Shown: positions 44,276 to 58,090, counted from the first letter of the stretch. The stretch: 64,000 nucleotides of DNA from Symbiodinium natans (GCA_905221605.1 CAJNDS010002629.1:122001-186000), one strand, 5' to 3'. Translations and numbers: made by a program. Notes: generated by a model from the sequence alone, not told the origin.

Positions 44276-47200
44276 GTTGATCGTCAAGTCAACTCGTTGA
44301 TTGGCCCCTGTTTGTATCGAGAGCTTTTTGGGGGTTCTCGCAGATTTCTAAGAGAAGACAACGCAAAGCAACATCGAACAAAAGCGGTTAATAAACCCAC
44401 AAGTCCAGCCACTGTTCGGCGCAGTCTGGCGCAGGATACAAAGCCTGGGGATGAACTGCTCCTTTGGCTATGTCTTGTTTTTCAAGGGGTTTCAGGGTTG
44501 GGGCTCAACGAGGCATAGGGCATGCAGGGGGCAAAGGCGTGACCCTTGCAACAGCATCCGGAGGACTGGAGACAGCGGTAGGGGCAAAATTGCAAAAACG
44601 AAGAATGGTTTTCCCCAAAACGGCGCCGCTTTGCTTAGGCGATTGGTCGGCAACTGCGCCGAGCTCGGGTCACTTGGTATGGCACTTGGGACGTTCTGTT
44701 TTGCCGTCTGTGAAAAATCTGGAGTCTAGGGCTCCAGCATCAAGAAATTTCTGCCGTCTCGTTGCATCGGCCTCCGTACGGGTTCAGGGCTTGATTAGGC
44801 CTTTGCACGCAACTGGATGTTTTCCAAGCTGCCCGCAGCAGTCATCTGGATTTGGGTGGCCTCCGGCCTATAGAGTAATTGGCAGATCTGAGACCACGGA
44901 ATCCCAACACCTCACCTGTGCAAAGGAATTGGACTGTGTCGGAGGGCGTCGTCATGGAGACAGACGCTGAGTCTTTTCCATTCTGGTCGCTGGGCAAACT
45001 TTCAGCCGAAAAATCGATATGTATAGAAGCGGGTGTGCAACTCTACATCCGTGTAGCATGCATTTGGCTTCCTAAGTACATTCCCAAACCCGACCTTGGC
45101 GCTTTTAGCCACGGTCTGTTGTTCTCAACCGCAAACTTTAGGACCTTAGGCCCTGCCAAGCTGCTTCGGCTGCGGAGAGACGTTTGTACCCTCGCAGGCA
45201 CACGTCCATAAGAATTCCCTCAGACATCCGCACCCTTGAGTTCAAGATGGTTGCGGCCAGGAGCTCAGGACACGCCCGGGGCTTTTGAAGGTCCTTATAC
45301 CCCTACAAAGCACAGGCTTTACATAACTTCTGAACAGTGGAAACTGCTTGACACCCTGTTGTGCAAAGGGCATTATGGAGGGCACGCGAATGCTGCAAGC
45401 CCAACCGGTCTGAGTCCGAAATTGAGGGCCAGCGGCCAGCCTGACTGGGCCCATCGAGGTCTCGTCTTCTGGCAAGGAGAAATGGGAGCCTCTGCACTTC
45501 AATCGTGCCTTGGCGGAATTCTCGGGTGTAGACATGTTTAGGATCAGCCTAGCCCCCATCTCTGCAAACCCTCCGGGCCGACTACACAGCACCACAAGAC
45601 CGCCTTCACCGACTGTATCCTCTCATTGTTCTGTGTATATTATGATCTTCTGAAATTCGATTGGCCCTTCCAGGATGCGTCAGCATCATCCCGGGACTGG
45701 TGGAGCGGGTGACTTGTGAGTTTGGACAGGTGTAGAACGCTGGTTTCTGGCGGCCATCTCACGAAAGTGTTCAGGCTGCAGGAAATTGCATGCGATGACT
45801 GTGCCTTTCTGTGGAAGAAGGCACGGTGAGATTCGGGTCTGTCTCAGCCGGATGGCTTCAGTTTGTTGTTGAGTCCCTTTCCGCACGAGGAGCCTAGGTG
45901 AACCAGAACTCAGACCCGGGCTGACGGGGTTCATGTGCACGTAACTCGTGCTTGTTCCAAAGCTGCAAGACCATTTGCAGCAGCAGGCGCTGTCCATCGC
46001 CTCATGACAGAGAGGCAGATCAGATGGTGCACAACACGCCGCTTTCTTGTCATGTTGGGGCGGTGCAGTGTCAGGTGACATGGAATCTTCAGAAACGGTT
46101 TATAACGATTCTTACCTTGGGACCTTGACACTGGCCATGAGATGCATGAGCCCATTCACGTCGCGATGCCGTTCGTGGTTCGCTACAGGAGTCCCTGTGT
46201 AGCGAAGTCTGAGAGGCTCGACATGGAAGCCCCGAAATATCTTTCAGTTCCAAGCTGTGGAGGTGACTTTTCAAACGCCGGCGTCACTTTGCAGAAGAAG
46301 TTTTGAACATTCTCATATGTCCTGATCATGCCGTGCACAGTCTGATCGAGGAAACGCAGGCGGACGACATCGTCGCAAACTGCAAAGACAGGGTGTATAA
46401 GTGTCCGGTACGCGGCAAGCAGGGTTGGGTTGGTGCGAGGTTGGGCTAAGATCCAAGGTTGAAGCAGCCGGCATTGGCTGTCACCGCTGTCACCACGCCT
46501 CATAGCGCATCACGAGCTTCACCGTAGCTCGTTAGACTGTGCATCACGGCCCAAGGAGCAGGAAGCAAAGATGCGAGTGGGCCTATTGCGGCGCCGCTGT
46601 CGTATCCATTCTAGAGTGCGTCTCCACATACTTCTGTTCAATCAGTAATCACGACTGAGGGAAGGGTAGGATGCAACGCTTTGGGGCGAAGTGCGTCAAT
46701 TGCATGTTCTCCGTGCCATGAGTACTAGTAGTTGTTGTCGTCGTAGTGGCAGGTATAGGTAGTAGTGGTAGTATAACTTTATAACCGTCCGCCAAAATGC
46801 CGCCATACTGCGTTCTGCATCGGTGGGTTGCAGCTGGCGCACTCTCGCCTCCTACCATCAGTTGCTGACTCACATTCACGTCCCATCTCGGCTGCGACAG
46901 CTTGCGCAACGCAGTCTGCTTACAACAGGCCCATGCTTCTTGTAGTGCTGTTTATCACAAGGTTCCCGCGTCAAAGGCGCGCATGCATTAAGCATGACAA
47001 TGTGCCCAGATTCAGACGGACCTTCCTTGAGACTCAGAATCGTAACCTTATTTCAATCTCACTGAGTTGGCGTGGTACTGCGCTAGCATTAATTATTAGG
47101 CACAGCTGCCACGGTTCCATCTGAAGTCAACTGGCCGCCAGTGTCGCAGAACAGCGAAGCCATCGCCAAAAATGCTTTGCTTTCTGTTCCACGGACTTAC

Positions 47201-48609
47201 GGATCTAGGTTTGTATGCGTGCATATAGCTCCCAGTGTGCCAGGACTTGTTTGTCGGGGCATGGAAAGCATGAAGCGACATCCTACTGTCTTCTACAAGA
47301 ATGAGTCCAACTCATGGCGAAGTGCGGCTTCCAGGTAAAGTCCATATGCAACTATGCCATGTACAATTGTGTACAGTCCCTGCATGTATCTATGGGTATA
47401 CAGGTACGTATATGCATATATGGCTCAATGATCCGCTCATATCTTTGCGTGTTTTCAAGATGCTTTCGAATCGGGCCAGGGCTGGTCTTCTCCGACAAAG
47501 CCTGGAGAGTTGGCCTGGGCCCGAGTGTCGCGTTGATGGCTTTCGGGGGCAAGGGCTTCCCACACTTCGGGGCATTTAAATACTGAGATTGCCTAGAAAT
47601 CAGGAAGTGCGGGGAGTGCGCAGTATGGGCAAGCAAGCATCAAATGCATCCAGTTTCTGGACAAGCCGTCCATCAGGCACCGCAACTCATGTTTACGGCG
47701 TTCCATCGTGAACACAATACATGGGGCCCTGATTGTAAGTTGGGAATTGGGGCAATCCGCAAAAGGCAAGGACAAATAATCACCAAGACTCCGCCGTTCT
47801 GTCAGCACTGGCCCAAACCATTGAGACGTGTCCCGTCCGCTTGCAGGACAGCAGGGGCTTGCTTTGAGCCCGGATTGAGACGCGCGTTTTTAATTTTTGG
47901 TTCTGGTCGAACGGCCTCTGATCATGCTAGACTCGGATTGAATCAGCGGTTCACGTATGTGCGAACCAGAGGCTGGCTTCCGAATCATGGTGTCTGAATC
48001 ATGGTCGGAGGTCCAACCCCCGCCCCTCCTCCCCCCGCCCTCCTTGCTTTCGCGCAAGGATGTTGCCGCGCGCGTTTGCCTCGCTCAGACCTGGGCTTGG
48101 GCGCTCACCCAGAGCGCTTCGCCACTTCTCAGTCGCCCAGCTCAGGGGTTGCCGGGTTCAGGGTTCACTGTGCTTGTTTTTCGGCTTAAGTTCTATGGGA
48201 GTAGGGGAGCTTCAAGATTGACACCTTGCTCTCCGAATCGTTGATCAAGTTCTAGCTTCGGCAATCAAAGCTGCCACAGTTACCACGCAGCACTTTGGGT
48301 ATGAGACTTCGGTAGATCCCCATTTGGTGCTGTAAGCCATGAGAAAGAACATTCTGTATGGCTGCTTCTTTTTGAGAAGCCACCTGTCAGGCTGTTACCT
48401 TGCCGGCGGATTCCAATCAAGCGCAGGGAATTGGTCAGTATGCCAAGGAGCAATTGCTGTCGGATTCATGAGCCATATGTAAGCTGCAAAGCGTACCATG
48501 AAGCAAACGTGCGGGGACCGGCACGGTCGGAGTGCGTGGCGCTCCTTGCTTCCCATACTTCACCAGCCATGCCCAACCCTTTGTTTCTATCGTCCGCTAA
48601 AATATCGCT
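44276..48609. other. No recognised gene
   Basis: Both strands were read. A frame on the minus strand at 46.25-46.45 kb and one on the plus strand over the same bases both look protein-like, so neither can be preferred. A weak TAG/GTAGTG simple repeat lies at 46726-46770. Confidence 0.5.
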
Positions 48610-48706
48610 CATGCAAGGACCTCATAGATGGCAAGTACGGTGACAACGTGGATGCTTCTGTGTATGAGCGTGTGGAGATGTTCCACACAGACTCCGTGCG
48701 GTGCTG
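48610..48706 (+). CDS. Exon-like piece, unassigned
   Basis: The frame reads CKDLIDGKYGDNVDASVYER, then VEMFHTDSVRC and a stop. Acidic and aromatic residues are spaced as in a soluble protein, and the other frames are broken. No family or neighbouring exon is recognised. Confidence 0.35.
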
Positions 48707-49360
48707 AGACATGGTATCCGCACATGATGCTGCCACACTGCCACGAGTCTCGAGTGCATCATGGTGTGCAGAAGACATCTAGGTTGGATTTGGGACCAAG
48801 AGATTTTCTGGCACCGCAGTTCTCATGTTCCCCGCTCTCTTTACGTACGCTCTTTGGGTCTAGCTATATCAGGTTGTCTAGCTGATAACAGTATACAATC
48901 GTAGTAAAAGGTAACTGGCAATTTTTGTGCGTGTTGCAGACTTTCGGTGACATGTTTAAGTTCGAGTTCAGGTCCCACGGTCTGAAGCTAAATCCACTTC
49001 ACATGCCACGTTACAATGTGCGTCGAGATGTTCGCGACGGAAGCAGAAGCATGAAGACAGCGCTTTTCTTAAGATGAGGCAAGCTGCAAGTGTTAGCGTT
49101 CTTTCCTGCCTTGTGATGCGTGCAAGCACCTGAAAACCCGGAGACTCGTCAGATCCCGAAAAGAGGCCGAAGTCCAGAACCACAACAGCACCTGGAGCCC
49201 CTATGTCATGGTCAAACCTCTCGATCCTGATACCATGACCTAGACCCCATAGCTTCGGTGGATCAGGTCATGTGTGGTATCTCAGCCCTGGCGTTGAAGA
49301 CAAATGCTCCAACCTTGTTGCGCGAGGCGGATTTGTTGTGGGGTTGGATTGGCTTGCAGG

Positions 49361-49395
49361 GGTAAGGAGATAAGGAGATAAGGAGACAAGGAGAA
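49361..49395. repeat. Short GATAAGGA tandem repeat
   Basis: TAAGGAGATAAGGAGATAAG then GAGACAAGGAG, about four units. Confidence 0.85.
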
Positions 49396-49759
49396 GGACC
49401 TAAACACTCGGAGCTCATCAGGTCGCAGAACATATACACATACTGTTCAGCACGGTGCTGGTTTTCCACCTGTCCGAGGTTCTGCGCAGTGGACAGTTGA
49501 GGAGAGTGTTGTATGGATCCTAGGTCTTTTATGGTCTGCGTTTTGTCTCAGAAAGGCCGGCTACGGAAAGCACGTCCCGTGGAGTTTTGCGCATGCTTGA
49601 GCTGGTTTCGTGGGGTGCCCGATTGTTCGCCATCCCTTCACTTGACATGAAACTATATTCTTTTTGAATTCCATCCCTCGAGTCTCTGAAGCCTGAAAAC
49701 CCAATGTAGTCCCACCCTCAGCGCTCTCAGACTGAGCAGGAAGCACTCACCTACAAGGA

Positions 49760-50215
49760 CCCACAGGGAGCCACCGCCTTTGGCAGCAGCGTCCCTTGGC
49801 TAGCATCGGTTTTCCTGCGCGCTGAGACGCGAGCCTGGCAAACAGACACACAAACAGGCACCCCGGATTCTGTCCTCAGTTCGAGTGTGCTTGGGGCTTG
49901 ATGAAATATTTTTTCGGGTTGGGGGCACCTCGCCCATGTAGAAATACCCGCAGGGTCATGACCTGTAATCGAACATGAACGATACTGAGTTTTAAGTTCA
50001 GACTTTACTTCCCAGGAAAAGTGCGCGCCGGAGAAGGTCATCGCTGCCAATGCCTCTGCCGCACCTTTGTCGGCAGAGTAGGTGCAGAAAGTGGGAGTTT
50101 TTTGTTCGGCTGCCTGTGGCTTGCCATGAAAGGGCACATGAAGAACGACACGTAGACCATGCGCATGCTGAAGTGCCCAGCTGATCATGCACTCGGCAAA
50201 GTCATAGCCACAGCA
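49760..50215 (-). CDS. Possible minus-strand coding piece, unassigned
   Basis: The minus strand is open for about 150 codons. Its N-terminal half reads like a real protein (CCGYDFAECMISWALQHAHG, LRVVLHVPFHGKPQAAE, TYSADKGAAEALAAM), while the second half (from about 49960 down) looks random. The arrangement of a helix followed by LRVVLHV recalls PLD-type nucleases, but no HxK motif is visible, so this is only a suggestion. It would be the only minus-strand gene in the window. Confidence 0.25.
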
Positions 50216-51557
50216 AACACACATCTCAGCATCCCAATATCCTCAGTTCAAGAAACTCCTCCCGCAGGTGCGGGAGTGGGATTCCAATGGCACCGTCTTC
50301 GGCCTCCAAGCTTGAAGAATGTGTGACCACGAGCTTGGCACTCCCACAGTCTCTGAAACACCAGGCAACTGCGGCCTCGTACTCAATAAGGCTTCAACCC
50401 GAAGATCCCTGGGCACGAAGCAGGCAGCTCGTGGGATTTGGGTGGAGCTTGGGCTGGTTCAAGGGATCTCGAGAGCCAGGGTGCCTACAGGGGCGCTATA
50501 GGTGGGCAAGTTTTGAGATCGACTGCTGCGAGTGCAATAGCAGCGGCCGTAAATAAGACCTGTTGACCAGGCGAGTTTGGCCACAACGATTTCTATCCAG
50601 TCGTGATGGCGGCGGCACAGGTGCACCCATCGACGTGTAATTACTCAGGGAAACAGACTATGCCTGTCCGGATTGTTCATGGGGGGGGGGGTCATGATGG
50701 TGCGCAATTCGTGCGCCGTTCTAATGTCAGCGATGTTGTTGTTTCAGCCGGGACCAGACTGGTGTTCCTGGGCACATGCGGACGAGGTTGTCCTGCTGAA
50801 CTTCAATCACTGCCAGGTGACAGGCAAGGTGGATGGCAAAAAAGCGCTGCTGGCGATGCTTGGCACGACAAGCAAGGCAACTGGAATTCAGCTGTGGAAC
50901 ATCTTCGGAGCATTCCCGAACACAAGTCCACAACTCAGTCGCTGTTGTATTCCAATCCGTGGAGTGCTCGAGCAACCAGTGGGGAGAGGATGGAAGGCCT
51001 CAATGCCCTCAACTTAGACTGCCACAATCTGTCTAAAAGTCTAAGTCTAAGCCAGGTTTCATAATTCTATACAAATGTGAGAAGGCGCAGCTATCCCCTT
51101 ATCGAGAGGAGCCCCAACCCCACATACCCCGAGCTGTTTTTCTCCTGATGTCTCGATCGCGATAGCATCACAGTTGCTTAGCGAAGCCCCCGACCCGTAA
51201 GCAGGAAGCCTGAAGCCCTGCGTCGGGACCACCTTTCGGCGACTTTTTATTTTCAGCAGCTGTGTGGACAATAGCTTTCTTGCGTGCTGCACCCAGGATG
51301 ATAGCACTCGATGAAATCCGAGGGCGCCTGGCAGAGGCAGGGCCAGGATGGGTCCACAAACAACTTAAGGCTAGAATCTTAGAATGTTAATTTTCTGCAC
51401 AAGCTCAGACTGGTCGAATGGTTTTTTCTAGCAGGGGCTGGTGGCTGGCGTCGAGATATGTCCAGGCTTGTGCCAACTTGTGTATGCTTGTGCGCTGCCC
51501 CAAGCCGGGGTTTCCTCGAACCATGGTTTTTGTTTGTGTGATTTTCGGATTTTTCAG

Positions 51558-51630
51558 CTCAGCGCTTCGCCGAGAAGTGGCAGGGAATCCAAAAAGAGAG
51601 AGCATCGAAAGTTCTGATGCAGCCATGCAG
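51558..51630 (+). CDS. Exon-like piece, unassigned
   Basis: After acceptor ggatttttcag the frame reads QRFAEKWQGIQKERASKVLM, then QPC. Short and helical. The function is not recognised and the call rests on the acceptor and composition only. Confidence 0.25.
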
Positions 51631-52876
51631 CTGCTACTGAGTGTGAAGTTGAGACAGGGTTTACTTGAGAGTGTACAACGTTTCAACCTTTGTTTAAAAC
51701 GTCTACAAGTTTACGCATCAGGGCTCTCAGGTTTCATGTTCTGCTTGAGTTGGTGGTTTGCGCGCGTGCCAATGTGCCGATGAGCATGCGGCTGTGAGTA
51801 ACACGCAGCTTTCCTGGCGAAGGGAAATGTCAAACAAGCCCAGGAGCCAAAGTCAATGGCTTCAGATTTCAGGTTTTCTGTTGTTTGGGCTGTCTCAGAG
51901 CGACCTCGTCGCCCAGTTGTCCAACATGTTCCCTTTGTTTGCCACCGAAGCCCCTACTTCCAATCTCTAGGGACAGAGAGCTACTTAAAGACAAACCGTT
52001 AAGTTCCCCAGCTTTGGCACCCTTAACGACTGTAAGAGCGCGGCGAAAACTGTGCCAGGTATTCAGCCTCAAGAGCTGCTCGGCGGGAGCCTGGGGAGCT
52101 TTCAGGCTTCTTTGAGTTGATGAAGGCACCAAGTAGTTGGAACCCTCGTGGGGCTCTGAAGTTGCGTGTTTTGGTTGAATGCCCTTGTTTGTTCTACTTC
52201 GGGAGTCTGGGTGCCCATCGCAACCCACCAAATCAAAGCAGGAAGGGTGGTACCCCCCCCCTCCCCCATTTACCAGTGAGCATACCTGCAAGTTGCCTGC
52301 GCAAAACGGGGATGTAGGTTATTGACCGTCCCATAGCTTCGCAACTCCAGCCTGCCTGGCTAGCCAGTTTGTAACCATCACGTGCCTGGGGTGTGCGCCG
52401 TCATGTTCCCTGCTGTGCTCTGTTCGGCTTGCGGCTGCATTCTGTGGAAGAGCCCGGGTTCACTTGGTTTTTTCTATTGAGCCTGGGCTGCCTGTAGCGG
52501 GGTACAAAAAGTGTTGTTTCCATGTCTCATCTTGAAGCAGCGCTCTTAATGTTTTTCAAGTAAAATGGCCGGCAGCTGATCATGAGAGCCTTCGTCGCCC
52601 GAAAGCTTGCTGTTCCTTGCGAAGTGATTTGGAATCGGTTCTCTAGCATCCTCGCTCAGCAGCTCTCAGCAGCTACAGTCTGCGCTTGCACAGGGAATTT
52701 CTTGTGGACACCGAGCTCTAGCCAGCTGCGCATCCAAGGCTACAAGATCGATCACGTTGTGCATGGCCTCTGGGCTGAGTGGATGCTTTGAGAAGCTTTT
52801 CAGGGAAGCCTGAGACCTGAGGGGTTTTGGGACAGTAAAGGCCACGAGAGAAGGATCACATGGATCCTAAATTGAG
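51631..52876. other. No recognised gene
   Basis: Short frames only; nothing supported on either strand. Confidence 0.5.
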
Positions 52877-52955
52877 GTGCCATTGCCTCAGCCGCTGTCT
52901 ACGGCGCCTTGCTGGGAGCATCTGTTGACGAGCTTCTGGGACGAAGTCCTTGGGT
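52877..52955 (+). CDS. Exon-like piece, hydrophobic, unassigned
   Basis: After acceptor aaattgag the frame reads AIASAAVYGALLGASVDELL. It resembles a small-residue transmembrane helix. No family is assigned. Confidence 0.3.
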
Positions 52956-54087
52956 GTTGCTGCGTTGCTTGGGATTCGGATCCAAGAGCCGCGAGATGCC
53001 AAAAGTTGTCCAAGGGCTACGTCCGGAAAAGCACGGACTTTCCCTCGCTTGCTGCGTTGCTGTTGTTACATGCAGGTTCATGATTGCGGGGCTTTTGCGA
53101 AACTACATGTTTCAGCTATGTTCCTGCGACTTGAGCATGCGTCATAATTAGGCGAGTCCAGGTCCTCTTGCCAGTTGTGTGCGCATGTCTGGTATCATTT
53201 CCTCCTTGGCTCTGCTGGCTGGGTACATGCAAGAAATGCTTCCAAGTTTGCCGGAGGTTAGGTGCCATCAGAGTTACGCTGTTGAGCCGGCTCCTTTTGC
53301 GAGGCCCGAGGCCGTAAAAACGGAAGGTGAAACGTAAGCACCAGAAAGCCTGTCCCCATCTAAGCCAAGTTCCTAGACTCCTGCTCTCCCATGCCACAAG
53401 GATCGAGAGTGCGATCGGCATGGCTGTGGCGCATTACATTCCCTTCCGCGCCATCCGCGCAGGCACCAGCCTGCACCAGCCTAAATGGTTAGCCCCGAGC
53501 CCAAGTCTGCAATTGCTTTGCAAATGCTTGACGCTTCTACTTTAACCCGGCCACATACCTGTAGTCTGCAGAGGCCAGCTGTCCGTTCTTACTTCTGGAA
53601 AGGTCCCAGGCCTCCTCCCTTTGAATCCTCAAGCTAGCTGCGAGCACAGCCTGGGTCAGATGGCAGATGTATGAGCCTATGTGCACAGCTGTAGGCAGCA
53701 TTTGGAAGCCGGACTGCAAGTTCCAACCCCCAAAGAACCACAAGCATCTCAAGCTGAAACCCCGTGGAGAGCTTATGAAGGCTTATGAAAGCTAGAAAGA
53801 TGTAGCTTTGAAGACCACGCGGCTCATGTGGCAGCAAGAGGTGGACATGTTGAACCTAACATGAACCTTCCAAGTCTGCGAATGCGATGTCTCCCCACTC
53901 GAACATCAGGACCCTACAGGGGTATTGCTGTGGCTTTTCGACATCCTGAAACTACCATCCACGTTCAATCTATCTTGTGTCTTTACGTACTTCTTCAGTT
54001 CGATTTTTCGACTTTTTTTGCAGCTGTTATCTCAGGATTTTTTTTTGCATGTTATGATTGCTTTTGTCGTTTTATGTGTTTTTTTGT

Positions 54088-54131
54088 GGTTTTTTTTTTT
54101 TTTTTTTTTTTCTCTCTCTCTCTCTCTCTCT
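54088..54131. repeat. Poly(T) plus (TC)n tract
   Basis: About 23 T followed by about 10 TC units. Confidence 0.95.
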
Positions 54132-55606
54132 GTCCCTCCATCTCGCTGCCTATGATGGTGTTTCTATGTCGTACGTTATAGTGTGACGTGAAAGCAAAAT
54201 CACATCCCGGGAACCCCTTAGGCACTTAGTGGCGACACACTGTTTGGGGAATACATGTGTGTACATATTTATTTATTTGTATATCTCTCTCTCCGTGCTT
54301 GTTGCGAATGATGGGTGCACACGAGCACCACAGTAGGAGCTCGAATCCCCAAGCTCTAAATCCTGTGTGTCCACTCTGAAGGCAAGCAGCTCTCCGACTC
54401 CAAGGACCGGCTGGCTTGTGTAGGGGAACAGCCGGAACAGCCCTTAGTTCTCGGAGGCCCTGAGCCCTTAACCATGCAGAGCCTGCAGCCCGAAATCTGA
54501 AGCCTCTGGTGATCCCTGGCATTGCTCCGGCCGAGAACAATCACTAGGACCACTAGGAAGCTCGAAAGAATCAGGGGGCATCGGCTGCGATCTCCACGGA
54601 GGCCGCAGTTTTGGCCATGCGCCGCGTGCCTCGGTAGAAGTCTTGGGCTGGGCGGGTGTGCGCAAGTCCGGATACAATCTGTTGGCGGGGCTCCGCATTT
54701 CGAAGGGGTTTAAGTTTACATTTTTGGGCTTCGGCAGTTTCGCGTGCCAGGGATTCCTCAGGGCTGGGAGCACTTGGGAGTTTAAGTTGCCTCTTCCGCA
54801 AGGTACTCCTCCCATCGGATCCTCCCCAGGACCTTCAACCCCCTGGAACTGGACGAACCTCATATGCTGACCAGTTCCTCAACTGAGCCCTTTATGCTGA
54901 TATGATTGCAGACGACATTAATTTCTGGAGAAATGTAGATGTTGCGTTTTCATTCTGTTTCCATGTTAATTCGCTCTAGATACGCTTTAGTTAACAACAT
55001 GAGATGGACTCCACGGTTTCAATTGCAAATAAGATCAGTGAGCAATGGGAGCCAGTCTTAGGATTGGAACTTCGTAGCCTTGTCCCCAACAAATCTCAAG
55101 CAAATACCAGTATCATCCCGTTGTGCACACGTATACCTGATCCTGCCCCCCACCCTACCCAACCCTAAGTCGGACTTGATGCAACTTCTTTTCCTAACTA
55201 GAGCCTCTCGTAGCTTTAGCGCCCTTGCAGTCAATGCTTTCGGCACGTGGGCCACGTGGGTTTTGCCATTGAATGGGTTTTGTGGTTGTGGGCTTAGCTT
55301 GTTGCCTGCACTTGGCTTGGGCAAAAGAAGAGGGTGAAGACACAAAGTTCTATGTACAGACGATTGGCTAGAAAGACCCTTGAGCCTTAGCTGTCAAAGA
55401 CTTGCGTCCTTCAAAACAAATCGAAACACGTGCCTCGCGAAAAATGTTGAGGCGTTTGAAACCTCAGGCTGTGCTTACTGTGCACTTTGAAGGACGCCTG
55501 TCAAGGCCTGTCAAGCAGCATTCCAAGACTTTGCCCAGGCGATGCGCGGCTTCGTGGGCCCCAAGGACATCTTCAGAAATCCAGAGGCCCAGGGAACAGA
55601 ACAATA

Positions 55607-55630
55607 GGGGGGGGGGGGGGGGGGGGGGGG
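55607..55630. repeat. Poly(G) tract
   Basis: About 23 consecutive G bases, a likely place for length error. Confidence 0.95.
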
Positions 55631-56605
55631 CGAAGGATAGCTGTGGATGTGCAATGCTTGAGTTAATTAGCTTCGCGTGGTCTCAGAGTCTCGAGGCCAG
55701 GACCCCCCTGTGAGTAGCTTCAGGATGTGCTCGGAAGCTTTCGGAGGGCTCTGTCAAACATTGTGAGACTTCGGCATGTACATGTGGCACCCAGGAAGAT
55801 TTCGGGCTGTTTCTTTAGTCGGCCAGGCCATCTTCCGCTTTTTCGAGCCCACCACCGGCACAGGCCGGAACCTTTGGCCTCAACAGAAAAGATGGACTGA
55901 TGTTCTCAGTTGTCGAGCCCATGTCGTGGAGAAGCTTCTCGAGGCTATCTCTCAGAGTTGGCTTCAGGGCCATGCCCGCAGCATGGCACGAACAAGTGGC
56001 AAGCACGGATATGGCATGCGTAGCCTGGCCATCCTATAGGCCCCTATAGGCATTGGAGCATGCAGGATGAAAGAACCGTAGACGAGGCGTGACAGATGGA
56101 TTTGTGCGGGCCAGGCAAGAGCAAGGACAACGTCGACATCGCCCTGAGCATCAGGGCTGCAGATCAAGGCTTTAGATCAGCGCATTCCGGCCAGTGTCCT
56201 TCAAGGCCATACTGTTGCCAGAGTATGGTGGAGCTGTGGACGCATGACCATCAATGCGCAAGTACGCGCTGAAACCCCCTGCAAAGCTAGTTGCAGCCTA
56301 GAGCTGGCAATTCCAGAAACGATCAGAAACGTTGGGTCCAAAAGGCAGTATGTGCCGTGTGCCGATTTAAACAGCTAAGGCAACAAGGTGAGATGGGGAG
56401 TAGGGCCAAGCCCCTTCAACTTGGTCCTGTCCCACAGTGGGGACGACTTTGCTGCTTCCTTGCGGCAATATGCTTGCCATTTCAGATCCCTTTCCCCAGT
56501 ATTCTGTTCGCGCTGCGCTGCTTTGTCTGTGTTACTCTGCCAGCAGCTCTCAGATCAGAACCCCGAGTAACAGCAGCAAGGAGCAGCAGATCCCTCAGTG
56601 CAGCC

Positions 56606-56700
56606 TGAACCGGCCGCATGAGGTCATGGGCATGCACTTCAAACTGGGCCTCTACGAGCACCAGTCGGCTGGTGCGCTAGAGGGTGCCATCTCAGCCTTA
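56606..56700 (+). CDS. Exon-like piece, unassigned
   Basis: The frame reads PHEVMGMHFKLGLYEHQSAG, then ALEGAISALAAR. Protein-like, on the plus strand and upstream of the globin-channel gene, to which it might belong. Confidence 0.3.
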
Positions 56701-57119
56701 GCAGCCAGGCGCTGCAAAGCATGAAGGTCGGGGTCCGGAGTCTCCTCGTCTATCGTCTTATAGGACAGAGAGTTGACTTGGCATTCATGAGACTCTTGGT
56801 GAGATGTTTGGTTTATCGTTCATGGGACTGGCTTACGCGGTAACAGCCCAGGTACAGAATCCGGAGCTTGCCACAGGCCTGTCTTGCACAGTTCCTAAAA
56901 GGCACACTTTTCCGGTGCATGTCTACCCCACGTTAGAGAGTGTCACATTCAGCCTTCAGGCAGCTTAAAGCTTTGCATCATCACATTACGAACCCCAACT
57001 TCGCCCGAATCTTCAAAATCCCCTCCCCGCCTCCCTCCCTCCCCTCCCTCCCTCCCATCTAACCTTGTCCGAACCCTCAATCACCATTTTCACTGCACAA
57101 GTCGCAGAACCCACTCCAG

Positions 57120-57224
57120 GTGGCGTAGATGGCATCGCTGGCATCAACATCATCGCCTACGAGCCAGCCTTCGGCATCATTGGTGACCCAGCCAAGAAGG
57201 ATCCGAAGACGCGCCAGTTTCCTG
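57120..57224 (+). CDS. Exon-like piece, possibly 5' part of the globin-channel gene
   Basis: After acceptor cactccag the frame reads GVDGIAGINIIAYEPAFGII, then GDPAKKDPKTRQFP, with a possible GC donor (CCTG|gctgag). The coding look is good. Assignment to the downstream gene is by position only. Confidence 0.45.
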
Positions 57225-58026
57225 GCTGAACGGGCGAAGTCAAGTCACAAGAAGTGTTACTTGAGAGCTGAAGACAAGACCCGCACGTCTCGTGCTTCAG
57301 TCACGAGTCACGAGTAAACTTACGCTTTCATGAACCGCGAGGAAAAAGCAACGTAGACCTAGAATATCTGAACATTCTTCAGTGCTCGCGGTTTACAACC
57401 GGCGCAAGGACTCAGAGTTAGGGTTGGACGTATGGGAGTCGGGTGAACCCTGACAGTACTGCAAAGCCTTTTGCAAGAGGTCTGCGGACCACTCGATGGC
57501 CTTCATCGTGTCGCGAATCCTCCAGAAGGCGTTGAAGGCTGGTAAGGCGCCCGATATGCGTGTTGAAGCATCTTCTCGGAGGGTCATGCGACAAAAGCAG
57601 GCAGTTGCAGCATGTGCGCATCTAAGAAAGCCCAAGCCCGAAAACGCTGCAAACACCTGCTGTGTGGAGTCGTCTGGCCTGGACCCAGCAGATTCTGCCC
57701 GAAGCAGCAGGCTTTCTGTTTTCGACTGTTCTACATGCATACACTGTAACATACACGTGTTGTTGTTTTTTTTCAACTTGTGGCTCAAGCCATTTGCAAG
57801 TTCGTGTTTGACCTGAAAGAGGTCTCTGCCTTCGATAGCTCTTGGCTTCATTTAAAGCCAGCAACCCAGATCCCGTGACAGTGGTGACCAAGAGATGAAA
57901 GCAACGAGCGATTCCGAATCAACTTAGCACCTTCTATCTTACTGTAACAGCATTGGACCGGTCGATCCACTTCACGGGAGTCTGCTTTGCTCCGAATTCT
58001 TCGCGGCTGGCGCTCGACGACCCACC

Positions 58027-58090
58027 ATGGAAGAGGCCACCAAGCTGCTCTCCAGGATCGAGCTCGATGAGTTCACCATCAAGGCCGCAC
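58027..58090 (+). CDS. Exon-like piece, possibly globin-channel gene
   Basis: The frame reads MEEATKLLSRIELDEFTIKA. This is a helical stretch 360 bases before the first clear globin-like exon. Borders are unknown. Confidence 0.4.

Larger units (their letters stand above)
52956..56605. other. No recognised gene; homopolymer runs
   Basis: Contains a T run followed by (TC)n at 54088-54131 and a G run at 55607-55630. Frames are short and motif-free. Upstream exons of the globin-channel gene could be hidden here. Confidence 0.5.

Noticed and set aside
46183-46503. Minus-strand frame with TLLAAYRTLIHPVFAVCDD
   Set aside because: The plus strand over the same bases also reads protein-like (SLIEETQADDIVANCKDRVY), so neither can be chosen from sequence alone.
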